DNA of 64,000 nucleotides from Xylaria sp. FL1777 (lineage: Eukaryota; Ascomycota; Sordariomycetes; Xylariales; Xylariaceae). The notes under the pieces were generated by a model. The model was not told the origin of the DNA, made no database searches, and saw only the letters and a program-made list of their open reading frames with translations. This document shows, piece by piece, positions 11,951 through 23,030 of the stretch; the first letter of the stretch is position 1, and every line of letters starts with the position of its first letter. A program made the translations under genes and the position numbers. Location: contig MU400549.1 in NCBI GenBank assembly GCA_022578965.1, positions 124,991 to 188,990 of the forward strand, read 5' to 3'.

Positions 11951-14035
11951 TCACCTCGACGACCTATGACCCGGATAAGATTGGCTTTGGGATCGTCGAG
12001 TATCGAGCGGATCAACACCATGATCAGATGATAAGGAGCTGGACGAGACTTCGACAGAGCGAGATCGTCGACGGCGGTGTTGTTGTTGGTGGTGGTGGTG
12101 GTGCTGCTGCTGTTCCGGCGCGCCGGCTGGCATAGGGAACGCATACATCAGCCTCGCGCCCTCGAGAATCCGATGCTGCTCGCGCAACAGCCCGTTCAAA
12201 TCCTGAAGAAGCATCGGGACGGCGCGGATCCATGTGTCGCGACTGTGCTCGAGCCTGCGCAGCCGCTTCTCCCTCTCGTAAACACGCTGCTCCCGCAACG
12301 CCTCGTACCGCTGTATTAACTCCTCGCGCGGCAGGTTCTCGAGCGTCTCCCTCTCTTCTGCCAGCGCCTTGGCAATATACCGTGCCTGGCGCTCCTCTCG
12401 CCCCTCTTTCCGACGGCTGAACGACTGAGCGCTGGGAACGCCGCGTCCGTGGGCGGAAGCCGAAGACATGGCTCGGGAAGATTCCGAGGAGGATGTATGG
12501 GTGGAGCTGATGTCTTCTCGCTCGGGGTGATGGACAGCTCTTCTCGGAGTCCGTGCCGGCATGTCGGGCGTAAATGGTTGAGACACCGGCTCCTTCCCCT
12601 TCCCCTTTCCTTCGTGCTCTGTTGGAGTCGACAGCTTCTCCGTGTCTTGCTTTCTCCTCTCGCGCAGCGTCTTCTGTCTCCGCTCGGGACCCTCCATACT
12701 AAAAATTAACTGTGGTGGCGGACCCGCTGGCGACGATTGCGCCGAGTAGTCGATTCCCCCTTTCCCTGTCGGCAGCCCCGGAGAGTTGAGGTCCAGGGAG
12801 GATTCCGGGTCGACGGGGCTTGGTTGCGTGACTACGATGGGCACGGGATGGTATGCCGTGGCGGTTTGCGCCTTGAGAATTCGCGGGGAGGAGCCTGTCG
12901 TGTCGATGCTCGCGGCGAAGGAGCCGCGTGCCCGCTCGCCGCTGCTGCTCATACCACTGCCGTTGTTGCGGCCGTTGGAAGTTGTAGGGGAATCGTCACT
13001 GGTGCTGATGACTTTCTCAAGTGGCGTTAATTCCGGACCCTTTCCTTTTCTGCTCGATCTTCGTGGTGGAAGAGTCAAGGTTATCACTGGTTTTTCTACG
13101 ACACGACTGATGCTAGATTCTGCTACATCTGTGTCTTTCGGGCCAGTCTCGGCGAGCACGTCCGTACTACTCGGCCGAGGTGTGCCCGTCTCACCTGGGG
13201 ACGGCATGGGAGAATGTTTCGCCTCGCTGCTGTGCGCTATTGCAAAGGGATTTGAGAATTGAGGGACTGGATGAGCGCTGCCGACAGACCTGCTTTTAGA
13301 TAGCTCTCTCGCTTTTACTAGGGTATGATGTTGCTCCTGGCTGGGTAGAAGAGGGTTGGATTGGGATCTGGCTCTACTCGGACTAGACAGACTGGTCGGC
13401 TGCTCCGGCCGTTCGGGAATCGTTAGCGCCGGCGAGCTAGATGTCATCGACTCACGGTCCTCGACAACGGGGTTGAGCACCGGGATCAGACGATTAGAAG
13501 GAGGTCTCTTCCACATGCCAAGCATGGAGCCGACCTCCCTCTGGAAGGCAGTTTCAATGGAGTCGTAAACGGGGTATCTGGCCTCGGGGAGTGGCGCTAG
13601 AGGCGAGTATTTTAACGGGATAGAGATGGCGATGTAGCGATGTCCACTGATAGTCCTAGCCGAAACGGCCGAGTCGGGCAGCATGATGACTGGTGGTCGT
13701 CGCATACGGCCTTTACGCCGGTATCGAAACACCCTTCTCTTGAGCTTATCCCATCTATCGTCTTCGGAGCTACCGCTATAATTATCAGGCACAGACATAT
13801 AGTTGGTTGGCGGAGGAGGCGTCCCTCTCAGGAATTCAATCAGGTCCTTAATCCCAGCGTCCGGTCTATCTCCCTGAGGCATATCTCTGAAATCTTCGAC
13901 CCTGGGGACGATAGGATGTAAATAGCTACCTGGATCCCCTTCCAGCTGCGTAGCTGGCTCGCCTTCCGATCGGACGCCAGACATTGGGCCACGGACTGAC
14001 TTGGCAGATGAGGATAAGTCCGTGTGCACAACCAT
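11951..14035 (-). CDS. Large disordered protein of unknown function with C-terminal coiled coil
   Basis: Single exon of about 694 residues. The frame is open to 14071, but the first ATG is at 14033-14035, so translation should begin MVVHTDLSSS. Residues about 70-200 hold the only ordered-looking N-terminal part, with a Trp- and Arg-rich stretch (WDKLKRRVFRYRRKGRMRR) followed by ISGHRYIAISIPLKYSPL. The middle (about 210-520) is Ser/Pro/Thr-rich low complexity. A charged helical segment (about 545-640, containing EERETLENLPREELIQRYEALR and a following Arg/Glu/Leu-rich helix) is a likely coiled coil. The tail has Gln/His runs. No transmembrane segment or signal peptide was seen. The architecture suggests a scaffold or regulatory protein, but no function can be named. 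It converges with Sen1. Confidence 0.8.
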   Translation of the reverse strand: MVVHTDLSSSAKSVRGPMSGVRSEGEPATQLEGDPGSYLHPIVPRVEDFRDMPQGDRPDAGIKDLIEFLRGTPPPPTNYMSVPDNYSGSSEDDRWDKLKRRVFRYRRKGRMRRPPVIMLPDSAVSARTISGHRYIAISIPLKYSPLAPLPEARYPVYDSIETAFQREVGSMLGMWKRPPSNRLIPVLNPVVEDRESMTSSSPALTIPERPEQPTSLSSPSRARSQSNPLLPSQEQHHTLVKARELSKSRSVGSAHPVPQFSNPFAIAHSSEAKHSPMPSPGETGTPRPSSTDVLAETGPKDTDVAESSISRVVEKPVITLTLPPRRSSRKGKGPELTPLEKVISTSDDSPTTSNGRNNGSGMSSSGERARGSFAASIDTTGSSPRILKAQTATAYHPVPIVVTQPSPVDPESSLDLNSPGLPTGKGGIDYSAQSSPAGPPPQLIFSMEGPERRQKTLRERRKQDTEKLSTPTEHEGKGKGKEPVSQPFTPDMPARTPRRAVHHPEREDISSTHTSSSESSRAMSSASAHGRGVPSAQSFSRRKEGREERQARYIAKALAEERETLENLPREELIQRYEALREQRVYEREKRLRRLEHSRDTWIRAVPMLLQDLNGLLREQHRILEGARLMYAFPMPAGAPEQQQHHHHHQQQHRRRRSRSVEVSSSSLSSDHGVDPLDTRRSQSQSYPGHRSSR
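12060..12125. repeat. Low-complexity His/Gln-coding tract
   Basis: A GTTGTTGTTGGTGGTGGTGG-like tract on the plus strand encodes the Gln/His-rich run near the C-terminus of the disordered protein on the minus strand. It is a trinucleotide-type repeat inside a coding exon. Confidence 0.7.
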
Positions 14036-16492
14036 CTCCGTGCCAACAGTTACAAAAGAAATGGTTGGCAAAGCTCAAAGGTTTATTTTATTTATTTATT
14101 TTCGCCCCCAGTCTCAGGGGTACGTCAGGATAGAAACTGCACGAGGCAACCTTCCCCAAAAGCTTATATTGCGGCCCCATCGCCTAGCTCTCGTGAAAGA
14201 TGACTAGCAGTAGATGTAACATGCTCGTCCTGCCGCCTCGTATATGACCTCGAGGCGTACGTAAACAGGCTTTGTAACCATTTTCAACAGATTTGATATT
14301 GCTGGATGGGAAGCATAGTGCGCGCAAGGAATATCCCTATCCTTGTATGGCGGTAGTATTAGAGGCGCGACATACGGCTACAACTCGACTAAGTCAACTA
14401 GATCTCATATCACAGAAACTTTAGAGTTATTGCGAGTTGCATCTGCTACTCGGTATCATTCTGAGTGACGGCATGATGCTTGATAGCTCCAAGGGCCTAC
14501 CTGGTCAGCTACTGAAATTCACCGCCATGAGGATTGCCTCTTCTAGACTATAATGCTGATATGTGTAAAATCCAAACGACATTAATGCATCTTTTCGAGG
14601 TCGCTATCCAATAATCGTGTTAGAGGTACCTTTCGCGGTCTCCCGTTACCACTACGTAGATACAGTATGTAGCTATAGATCAACGGAACCGAAATTTGTA
14701 TATATACCTTACTCAAACAAAGAATTGAGATGATCGGGAAGCCTCGGAGATACCAGGTTGGTCTAAGATTAACTACTGATATGTAATGGTTAACCCAAGA
14801 GGGCTTCTTTACTAGTTCTAGGAATTAGTGATGGCCATGTAACACCAAAATGTCTGTATAGAATACTTGGCGCACCCAGGTAGATTGCTGGTCCTGGATC
14901 AGTTCTCGTCTTATGGCGTAATCTAGGCGTAATCACCAATGCTAGGAACGAAACAGAGGCGATTGGCACTTCAAGAAGAATCAGAGACTCTTCACGGGAT
15001 CAAATTAGTCTACCCCGTATTCCCTGAGTCATGAAGCTGTGTCGAGTCATTGAACGACGCGGCGACAACTTAAAATTAGCCACTCTATACCGTCATCCGA
15101 CATCGACTTATAGTCTCCTATCTCTACCCATTAATTTGTAGGGCTATTTATGCTAATTGAAGTAAGGTTCAAGGGCCAAGAGATTATAGTATGATCTGGC
15201 GGGATTATCGTAAGGAGGCTATTCAACGGAATATGAAGGTGTGATCGAACAACCTGACAAACGAATATTAACAATAGCTAACATGTTACTCTTAATTATT
15301 CGTAGGTTTCAGAGAATGTAGCGCTGACTTTGAATATATTATCCACGAGTGCGAACCCAGCATCCAGCTCAACGCCACCCAGGGCCTACGCTTAAAACCG
15401 TATTTCGTATCGCGGCGGCGCATGCACAGCTTTAGAACTTAGCATCCTATATCCTCTAGAAGAATAATGAACGACAATTTTATTATGCATGCGTGGTACT
15501 TCAAATGGATAATATCAAGCCATTCACAGCAGTACATACGGTATTTGCCTAATCCAAACTTTGCTTATGGAAATCGACGAGTCAGAGCACGAAATGGCTT
15601 CCTTCGATACCGAATCGTATCTCTAATCAATCGATCCCGCAAAACTTCGAGGTGAACTGGTCAGCCTGACATTTCGAGCCCCAAAAACAACAGCCAGCTA
15701 TTTGGGCATTTTCGCGTGGGATCGCGCCATTAGTCTCCGAAATGTACCGTCCTTCGTTGCTTGTGGTTGGACCTGAGGCGCATTCTCGCCGGAGCGACGG
15801 GTAAGGTAATGAATTAAATAGGTTGAGCTTCTTTCAAATTTCATATGTAAGAATAGTCATGCTAACACTTCCGGCATTATAAGAAGTCGAAGGCTGTGCT
15901 CTCGAACTTTACATGATGAAGGGTCTCTGCGAGTAAATGGGCATTCGATTTCCAAATGACCTTCACCACAGCGTCGAGTCTTCCGTTCTAATCATTGAGG
16001 CTCTCGTTCGCTTGCCACGCTCTAGGATTAACTATGGTCATGCGCATTGGAAAGGAACGGCCTTGCTAATGGTAACAGTTAAAACAGGTCGTGTCTAAGC
16101 AAGCGGGTAGGCAGATGTTTCGCCGGGCTTCATTCCGCAGACATTGTAGAACAGGTGGAATAGGCGTCGAGGAGTAGTGTTACGACGACTTAATTGGATC
16201 TCTTGTCTTAGAAGATGAAAATGGAGAATGTCGAGCCTGGATCAGCAGTGTTTGTTGTGATGAATCAACACAACCATTAGTCAAATCGGCAATCCTCTAA
16301 TTGGCCCAGCGCTAAATCTAACCTTTGATGTACGTATGAAGCAGAAAAACAAATGTGTATGCCCAACAATAAGTATCTAACTAGTCCTATTAGTTTTGCC
16401 CTGTCTAGATTATTTGAGAATTACTTTCTTCGGTATCCTATAGCACATTTCAACCAATCAACGCGAGAGAGAGCCATGATTGAGAGACTACA
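14036..16492. other. Long intergenic region, no gene seen
   Basis: AT-rich spacer between the divergently transcribed disordered-protein gene and the dehydrogenase gene. A T-rich (TTTA)n-like tract lies at 14082-14101. Only short open frames without coding character occur. It probably holds both promoters at its ends and otherwise decayed or non-coding DNA. Confidence 0.5.
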
Positions 16493-17380
16493 ATGTCTAA
16501 ACCATGGATCTTCATCTCGCCATCAAGCCGGGGCATTGGCCATGCGCTAACAGCGTATCTCCTCCGTACCACAACACTGCCTATCCTCGCAACCGCGCGC
16601 TCTGATCTTGCTGGCGTAAAAGAATCTTTGGTAAAGGCGTCCACGACATCAGACAACAACAGCACGCCGTCCAGCTTCGAGGACTACGCAACTCGGTTGC
16701 ACGTAACACATCTAGATGTGACAGACGAGACGAGCATTGAAGCAGCGTCGGAAAAGGCGGCCGAGCTGTTCCCGCCATCCTCGCATCACCTGCACCTTGC
16801 GTTCGCTTTGCCGGGGATCCTGCACCCGGAGAAACAGCCGCGGCGGATCGACTACGACGATGCGCTGGAGACGTTCAAGGTTAACACCCTTGGTCCCCTG
16901 ATGCTGATGAAGTGGTTCGGAGAGCTGCTACCGCGGAAGGGGGCGGACCTCTCGCACGTGAAAATGCAAAAGTCTGGTGGCGATTCCGGCACTGGTGGCA
17001 GTATAAACGACAGTGGACAGGAATTCCGCGTCCCCGCGCACGCCACATGGCTCACGAACTCGGCGCGCGTGGGCTCTATGGCTGATAACCGGCTGGGCGG
17101 ATGGTACAGCTATCGCGCCTCCAAGGCGGGCGTGAACAGCATCACGAAAAGCTTCGATCTGCACCTCCGGACACGAAGTGGCGGCAACGCGATGGCAATT
17201 TCCTATCACCCCGGCACGGTGAAGACCGACCTGAGTAGGGAGTTCTGGGGGAATGTGGCCGATGATAAGCTGTTCAGTCCTGAGTTCGCTGTTCGGAAGA
17301 TGCTGGAGGTTGTCGCGAGTAGGACGGTGGAGGATGGGGGAAAATGCTGGGATTGGAAAGGTGAGGAGATACCGCCGTGA
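16493..17380 (+). CDS. Short-chain dehydrogenase/reductase
   Basis: Intronless, 295 residues, with a Rossmann fold. The N-terminal cofactor loop is SPSSRGIGHAL, a variant of the classical TGxxxGxG. The NTLGPL segment (about 131-136) fits the structural NNAG/NxxG region. The active site YRASK has Tyr207 and Lys211, preceded by a Ser-containing SARVGSMADN strand. YHPGTVKTDLS follows, where the family binds the nicotinamide. This places it in the classical SDR superfamily, nearest to the C-factor/sniffer-like cytosolic enzymes. The substrate cannot be predicted. The start ATG (ACAATGTC) is immediately followed by the first beta strand, as usual. GC content is clearly higher than in the flanking spacers, and no pathway neighbours are present. 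Confidence 0.9.
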   Translation: MSKPWIFISPSSRGIGHALTAYLLRTTTLPILATARSDLAGVKESLVKASTTSDNNSTPSSFEDYATRLHVTHLDVTDETSIEAASEKAAELFPPSSHHLHLAFALPGILHPEKQPRRIDYDDALETFKVNTLGPLMLMKWFGELLPRKGADLSHVKMQKSGGDSGTGGSINDSGQEFRVPAHATWLTNSARVGSMADNRLGGWYSYRASKAGVNSITKSFDLHLRTRSGGNAMAISYHPGTVKTDLSREFWGNVADDKLFSPEFAVRKMLEVVASRTVEDGGKCWDWKGEEIPP

Positions 17381-18710
17381 AGCATGAAGGCTCTAGGATA
17401 GGATTAGAGTGGAACAGTTGCAATTTAAGTCTTTTTTTGACATTGTAGTTCTCGTTATCAGCGTAGGCAAGGTCGCTTGCTTATATGGCATTAATTCGGT
17501 GTGCCTTGGGGGTTTGCGATGGTCTGTTTCTCATTGAATGAGCCTAGCCTAAACACACAAGATGACTTTGTTTGACTTTCTTGTAAGTAGCCGTGTCACT
17601 TTGAACTCCTAATAAATACGTCTTGCTTAGACATTCCCATCCCGATGTTTTTCACTTGTGTATGGGCCCTGACTGGATTCCTTCATCCAAGGGCAATAAA
17701 TGTAAGCCATCCACTACAAGGTAACCCTCCAAGAAAACGGGAAAAAACAGAAGAAAACAGAAAGGTTGGAAGTCTTCAAAACGGATAACAGCCAACAGAA
17801 AATCCCATCAATTTCTGAGAAGTCAAAGCTGCCTACAGAAGAGTTAGACGAGTTATAATTATTTAACCTATCGACAACACACTAGGTTACGTGATAACCG
17901 AAGAGTTATCAGGCAACTAGATTTATAGAAATAGTGTCATAGTACTACCGGAGTGGACTTACTGTAACAATTACGTCGACTTCAAGGTTGTCGGAGAGAA
18001 CGGAGACCATACGAATCAACCACGACAACAGGAAGGTTTATTAGTGAGCCGACTTCTTCGAGGTCCTGAAAAATTTCCTACAATATGTTTCGGCCATGTG
18101 ACCTATCAAACCCGTCATGTTGACTGCATACCATTAAGTGATTCTAGAGGGAACGGTAAATCGTCTGGACTATCTACGTGATTAGGAGAATCTTAGTCAG
18201 CTAAGTAGGATGAGATACTAAGTTAGATGTCAACGTACCGGAATCTCCATGGTGTTCTCTATAAGTAAATGGAAGTTGTTTCGCTTTATTTGATACGTTT
18301 TACGACTCCTTGAACATTAATGGAGCCGCTAGCCTAATCTAATATCTCCCCAGGTGTGTCATTGACCGCAACCAACCTTGTTCAGAAGACTGAATCCTTT
18401 GATGAGACAAACCTTGAGGAATCTTCTATATCAATTAAATCCACCGTAGCCCAGGTTCTTAACGTTATGGTCTAACTCGGGCTTATATGCAGATGTTGCG
18501 TTGTTGATCAACTGATCTTGCGGAAGCAAATAACAGCACAAATGCGTATTACGCACCCACAGTATCATATAATTAGCAAGCACTTAATAGCCGACAAGAA
18601 GGCTAGGTGGTATCAAAGCAGTAATTTCGTACATTGTAACCCTTTTTTAGTCCGTCTTGAACAAACTCCATACGGCATCAAATAATATTTCCTGGACACC
18701 ATCGCCTTTA
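17381..18710. other. Intergenic region between convergent genes
   Basis: AT-rich sequence between the 3' ends of the dehydrogenase and Chs5 genes. No coding frame with support was found, only presumed 3' UTR and terminator sequence at both ends. Confidence 0.5.
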
Positions 18711-19933
18711 TCAGAGAGCCACATCTTGGAACGAAGCTCCATCGCCAGGTGACGGCGCGGGTTGCTTCTCGTCGTCAACGCCGGCAACGTCTTCTAACGT
18801 GGCGTGCTGGCTCCGTCGTATGGCAACCTTCTGCTCCTCTTTATCTTCCAATCTCATCTTTTGTTCCTCAGCAGACTTTGCCTTCGCCTTATCTGCTTGA
18901 GTATTCTCCTCCTCGTCGTCTTCATCGCTGCTCTCCTCCTCTGCCTCCTTCTCCGTAGCGTCTTTGTTCTCACCGTTCTGGTCTGGAGCGGGTGCTGTAG
19001 GGAGTTCCTTTTGTGCCTGCGGTTGGGCCGGGGCGGTGATTTTGGGTGTAGAGCTCTGGCTCGGGGGTTCTGGTCGGAGAGCATCGAGGTAGAACTTGGT
19101 CACGCCCAGGATGCGACCGCTCTCCTCGCAAGCAGTGACCCACTCGGGTCGTACAACGGGGATGTTGTTCTCCACGGCCTTCTCCCAAGCAACGCCGCGA
19201 CCCTCGGTGGTGACGAAGTGTGTGGTGTCAATGCGCACGCTGTCGACAACCTTGGCGCCGATGCGCTCAACAGCTGCAGCGAGGCTCTCGCGCATCTGGG
19301 CCGGTAAGATGCCAGTGGTAATGGTGACGCCGCTGAGATCGGTCATCTTGTGCGTGCGGACGAGGAGCTGCTTGCTGCTCATGGTGCCGGCGGATGTCCT
19401 CAGTACCAGGTGAAAAGTGTACTCGGTGTCGACGGCCAGACCACTGATCTTGGTGCTGTGCATCTGGAGAGGCTGGGGGATGTTCCCGACCTTCTGGCCA
19501 TTGCGGTACAGTGACAAGGAGATGAGGTTGGCGGTGGCCAGCTCGATGGGGTCCCATTCGAGGACCACGGAGGTCTGGGTGGCATTGCGACAGCGGAGGA
19601 TGGGCGTGCTGGGCTCGGAGGCGCCGAACGAGGAGATGATCTGGTCTTGGAGGGCGGCGAATCGCTTGTCGGACTCGGTCTCGGAGGCGTGGTTGCGGGC
19701 GACGGTGATGTCGACTATCGAGCCGGACACGATGTTGGGAGGGAGGAGGATGGAGGGGAATTCGATCTAGAGGTTCGCCGTCAGTCTCTTGTGCACATCT
19801 CCGACTTAGCTGACATGGGGAGATGCATGATGTTGGTGTTCTCCTCGCCGTTGTTGCATACCAGGCGTTTGTCTGGAGTCAGAAGCACTGTCACGCCGGC
19901 ATCGACTTTGCCGACGGTGAGGGACACGAGCAT
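18711..19933 (-). CDS. CHS5: Chs5 homologue, exomer scaffold for chitin synthase export
   Basis: Two exons on the minus strand: 19933-19862 and 19766-18711, with an intron of 95 bases (donor GTATGC, acceptor CTCTAG), giving 375 residues. The joined N-terminus reads TVGKVDAGVTVLLTPDKRL then IEFPSILLPPN, matching the N-terminal dimerisation segment of yeast Chs5. A fibronectin type III domain follows (about 75-165, with TSVVLEWDP). A BRCT domain comes next (about 165-255, with THFVTTEGRGVAWEKAVEN and the RPEWVTACEE Trp motif). The tail is acidic and Glu/Lys-rich. Yeast Chs5 forms the Golgi exomer with ChAPs proteins and carries Chs3 to the cell surface. The ATG is the first in frame, directly upstream of the conserved start. 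Confidence 0.95.
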
Positions 19934-20799
19934 CACGAAGAGCGTGTTGGATGCGAATGATGCAGAGAGTGGACTTCTGAGTTAATTGGATTGTTTCTCG
20001 GTGTTTCCGCCAGTATGGAAGAACCGAAGATAAGGTAAGCGGGAGGAATGTCGGCGGTGTGTTAAGTTGAAGCTGTGATTATGGTTTATGGTTGTGGATG
20101 TTGTTGTTGTTGTTGTCGTCGTCGCTGTCGTCGTCGTCGCAACTTACTTCCCGAGGGCCCCGTTTTTTTTTAGCAGGCCGTAGCTTAAGCTACATTGCCT
20201 ATTATGGATTTAAGACATACCTTAGGTAGGAAGTAGATAGCACTTTTTGAACCGATATACATAGTAGTGCCTTAGGCAACCATGTCTGCAATTTCTTGTT
20301 TATTTATTGTTTCTATCATGGCTGCACTTTTTTGTTCTTTTTGAGCAACACAACACACTATCATTCTTGTATAAAGCTAGCATCCCATACCAACAGTGCG
20401 TCCAAAAACGGGCCGCCCTGAAAGTGTGTCGCATGTACCTACTTTAAATTGATTAGATAAGCTTTGGCTTGCACAAACTACCCGGTGGAACCTAAATCAC
20501 TTAAGCACCGAACTTATAACGATTGTGTATGCGTAGACATACCTACCCAATAACAATTTAATAATAGGTCTGGAACTTAGAACGCACATAATTTACACAA
20601 GATTGGTATAATATGCACATTGAAGCACAGAGGTTAGATATACCGGTATCTGCAGACGCTCTCATACGAGGTTGACTTCTTGTGCTGGTCCTTGCGAGTA
20701 TCTGACTCGAAGAGCTCATCGTCATATCATTGGAGCAAATAGGGAGATCGGATCTCCTGGCGGATATAGTAGTCCTAGCTTGGTCGTTGCTTCCGCTGG
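19934..20799. other. Chs5 upstream region
   Basis: Promoter side of Chs5 and 3' flank of the next minus-strand gene. It contains the trinucleotide tract at 20098-20141 and a T8 run near 20165. No coding sequence is supported. Confidence 0.5.
20098..20141. repeat. GTT/GTC trinucleotide microsatellite
   Basis: Runs of TTG followed by TCG triplets, about 14 units in total, lie roughly 165 bases upstream of the Chs5 start codon, in its promoter or leader. Confidence 0.9.
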
Positions 20800-21573
20800 T
20801 CATGACCTCGGATTCTGCCATGCGCCACGTTTTGGTAGAGGGTTTCGCGGTTGTTGCTTATCAAGATGGTAGTGATTCTTTTCTCTCTTTGATAGAGGTT
20901 TTCGCAGTTGTTGCTTATCAAGATGACAGCCATTCTTATCTCTCCGAAGTTTAACCTCGGCGTTGAATATGATCGCTTTTGCGCTCTCCAGAACATCCGC
21001 GAATTTAGCGTTGCACACGGCCTGAGGATTGTTAGATACGACACGCAGCGTTCCGTACAGGTCGGCTATGACGCTCGATTCATCATCGTCGGCGGATACT
21101 CTCCGACCAAAGCGATCGTATCCTGCGGCTGCTAAGGCATCTCGCAAAGCATGGGTAATTATCGCTGAGGCCGTCTTATTGGGAAATGCCGAAGCCCCAT
21201 ATGCAAATCCAGATACCCACAGCGGCTCTTTCTTCTTTTCGATGTATATGTCTAACAAGGATCTAGAAAAGGGATGCTCAATCTTGTCGAAGAATCTTAT
21301 CGACTGATGGAGAAAGCAGTGTTGCTGAGAGAGAGATACGTTTAGGTTGAACGGGTTTCCCACCAGCTTGAAGATTCCGCCCAGAGGACGTAGCGCCGAT
21401 GGAAAGGAGATTCGATGTTGTTTGCACACAGAAAGGACATGCTGGCTCGGCTCAACCTCGACTGTGGTATCATCCCAGGCGACCGGTTTGCTCAAGTTAA
21501 CGGGCAGGGATTGAGTTTGCGCCTTGACATTAGGGCCTTTGAGGGAGGCCAGTCGGAGTAAAGTCCTTCTCAT
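20800..21573 (-). CDS. Probable mitochondrial protein of unknown function
   Basis: Single exon of 257 residues if begun at the first ATG (21571-21573). The frame is open further upstream but only from a GTG. The N-terminus MRRTLLRLASLKGPNVKAQ is Arg/Lys/Leu/Ser-rich without acidic residues, like a mitochondrial presequence. The middle (about 70-200) is well ordered, with SRSLLDIYIEKKKEPLWVSG and NKTASAIITHALRDALAAAG. I do not recognise the family. The last 50 residues contain a 19-residue motif repeated twice (HLDKQQ core), made by a 57-base tandem duplication at 20831-20944. It sits head to head with eIF1A, 640 bases apart, so the two may share a promoter region. Confidence 0.7.
   Translation of the reverse strand: MRRTLLRLASLKGPNVKAQTQSLPVNLSKPVAWDDTTVEVEPSQHVLSVCKQHRISFPSALRPLGGIFKLVGNPFNLNVSLSQQHCFLHQSIRFFDKIEHPFSRSLLDIYIEKKKEPLWVSGFAYGASAFPNKTASAIITHALRDALAAAGYDRFGRRVSADDDESSVIADLYGTLRVVSNNPQAVCNAKFADVLESAKAIIFNAEVKLRRDKNGCHLDKQQLRKPLSKREKNHYHLDKQQPRNPLPKRGAWQNPRS
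20831..20944. repeat. 57-base tandem duplication inside a coding exon
   Basis: Two diverged copies, 20831-20887 and 20888-20944, share cores such as GTTGTTGCTTATCAAGATG. The unit length is a multiple of three, so the frame is kept and the protein gains 19 residues near its C-terminus. Confidence 0.85.
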
Positions 21574-22213
21574 AGTTGTGGTTGTAGCATATGTAGAGAT
21601 TTGAGCTGCCACCAGCCCATGTTTGGTGGATTAAGCCCTGGTTCGCTGTCGGGTATAATATAATTAATTACGTTAGGTACCTAGATATTGAAGATGATAA
21701 TCTACCAAAATTGCTTGCGCGGTAGGTACAACATCATAAGCCACCGCAACAGCCACAGCACGTGTCAATTCATGAAAAAAGAAATCAGTTGGTTGGTTGA
21801 TGTAACGCCCCGCTAAGCTGTGTCTCCACCTGTTGCCGTCCCGAAAAGAAGTAGGTACTGCGTAGACAGGCAGCGAAGCCGAAGTGGGCTTAGCTTTCTA
21901 CGAGTCCCCACACAAAAGCCGCGCGGACCCCCACCGGCCATTGCTGATTGGTCTCAAACCAGGATTTTCCGATAGCAAAGCCCCCGGCCGCCTCTCGTTG
22001 CCACAAAACATCCCACCATCCATTCGCATTTAAATCCACAGCAACCACGGCCGCACATCATCCATCCGCCAACCAACACACATCACCACATTCCATCCAC
22101 CCACACGCCCCAGCGGCCTGAAAACTCGACAGCGCACAGCTTGCGAACCCAGGAACCACACCGCACAGAAATTCCATCGCCAGCCGTCGCATTCGACAGA
22201 CGAGCTCGTCAAC
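21574..22213. promoter_or_regulatory. Divergent promoter region and CA-rich eIF1A leader
   Basis: The 640-base gap lies between the minus-strand mitochondrial-protein gene and plus-strand eIF1A. From about 22000 to 22210 the plus strand is strikingly rich in C and A with few G, typical of leaders of highly translated fungal genes. No factor binding site can be assigned with certainty. Confidence 0.5.
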
Positions 22214-23030
22214 ATGCCCAAGAACAAGGGAAAGGTATGTCTACATCCCCACGTCTTACGGTCGACCGCACCCCCCCATCAACCATCTTCTTCATCGATG
22301 GACCTCTGCATCATCGCCATTGCCGATGCAGAATTATCCATAGCCGATGCTTGACTGACATGCTTCGTCCACACAGGGAGGAAAGAACCGAAGAAGGGGT
22401 AAGAACGAGAGCGACAAAGAGAAGCGTGAGCTTGTGTAGGTTCTCTCCCCCCTCTCCAACAACATACTCGAATCGGGGACCCTTTAGACTGATCACATCG
22501 CGCCATAGCTTCAAGGAGGAAGGCCAAGAATATGCCCAGGTAGTCAAGATGCTTGGCAGTGGCCGCCTCTCTTGCTCCTGCTTCGACGGACAGACGCGCC
22601 TCGCCCACATCCGTGGTAAACTCCGCAAGAAGGTCTGGATCAACAACGGCGATGTAAGCGGACGAATGTCCCATATGCTCCATGTCGTTTCCTGCTAATA
22701 ACCGGCTTAGATCATACTTCTCTCGCTTCGTGATTACCAGGATGACAAGGGCGACGTTCTCATCAAGTACACAGCCGACGAAGCTCGGTCCCTAAAGGTA
22801 TGCCACTTGCTCGCTTATTTTGATCATAACCAAGACATGAACAAGCGTATACTAAATAATTTGCGCCTCAGCAATACGGTGAACTTCCAGAGAGCGCCAG
22901 AATCAACGAGACCGATACGTACGGTCCCGGCGACGAGGGTGAATGCAACTTCGATTTCGCCGATGACCAGGACTCCGATGAGGATTCCGACTCTGGCAAC
23001 AACAAGGAAATCGAAATCGACGACATCTAA
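22214..23030 (+). CDS. TIF11: Translation initiation factor eIF1A
   Basis: Five exons: 22214-22234, 22377-22435, 22509-22653, 22711-22797 and 22872-23030, giving 156 residues. All junctions are GT-AG and in phase; the second donor (GTAGGT) splits a Val codon. The basic N-terminal tail [18 protein letters not shown] is followed by the OB fold (about 28-110, with [31 protein letters not shown] and [17 protein letters not shown]). The C-terminal tail is acidic and ends IEIDDI. eIF1A binds the 40S A-site and promotes scanning and start-codon choice, and its acidic DIDDI-type end contacts eIF5B. The length is close to that of known eIF1A proteins. Splitting a small gene into five exons is common for this gene in fungi. 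Confidence 0.97.

Noticed and set aside
12077..13921. Several plus-strand frames opposite the disordered protein
   Set aside because: They are mirror frames of a GC-rich, Ser/Pro-rich coding exon and lack starts with leaders or any motif.
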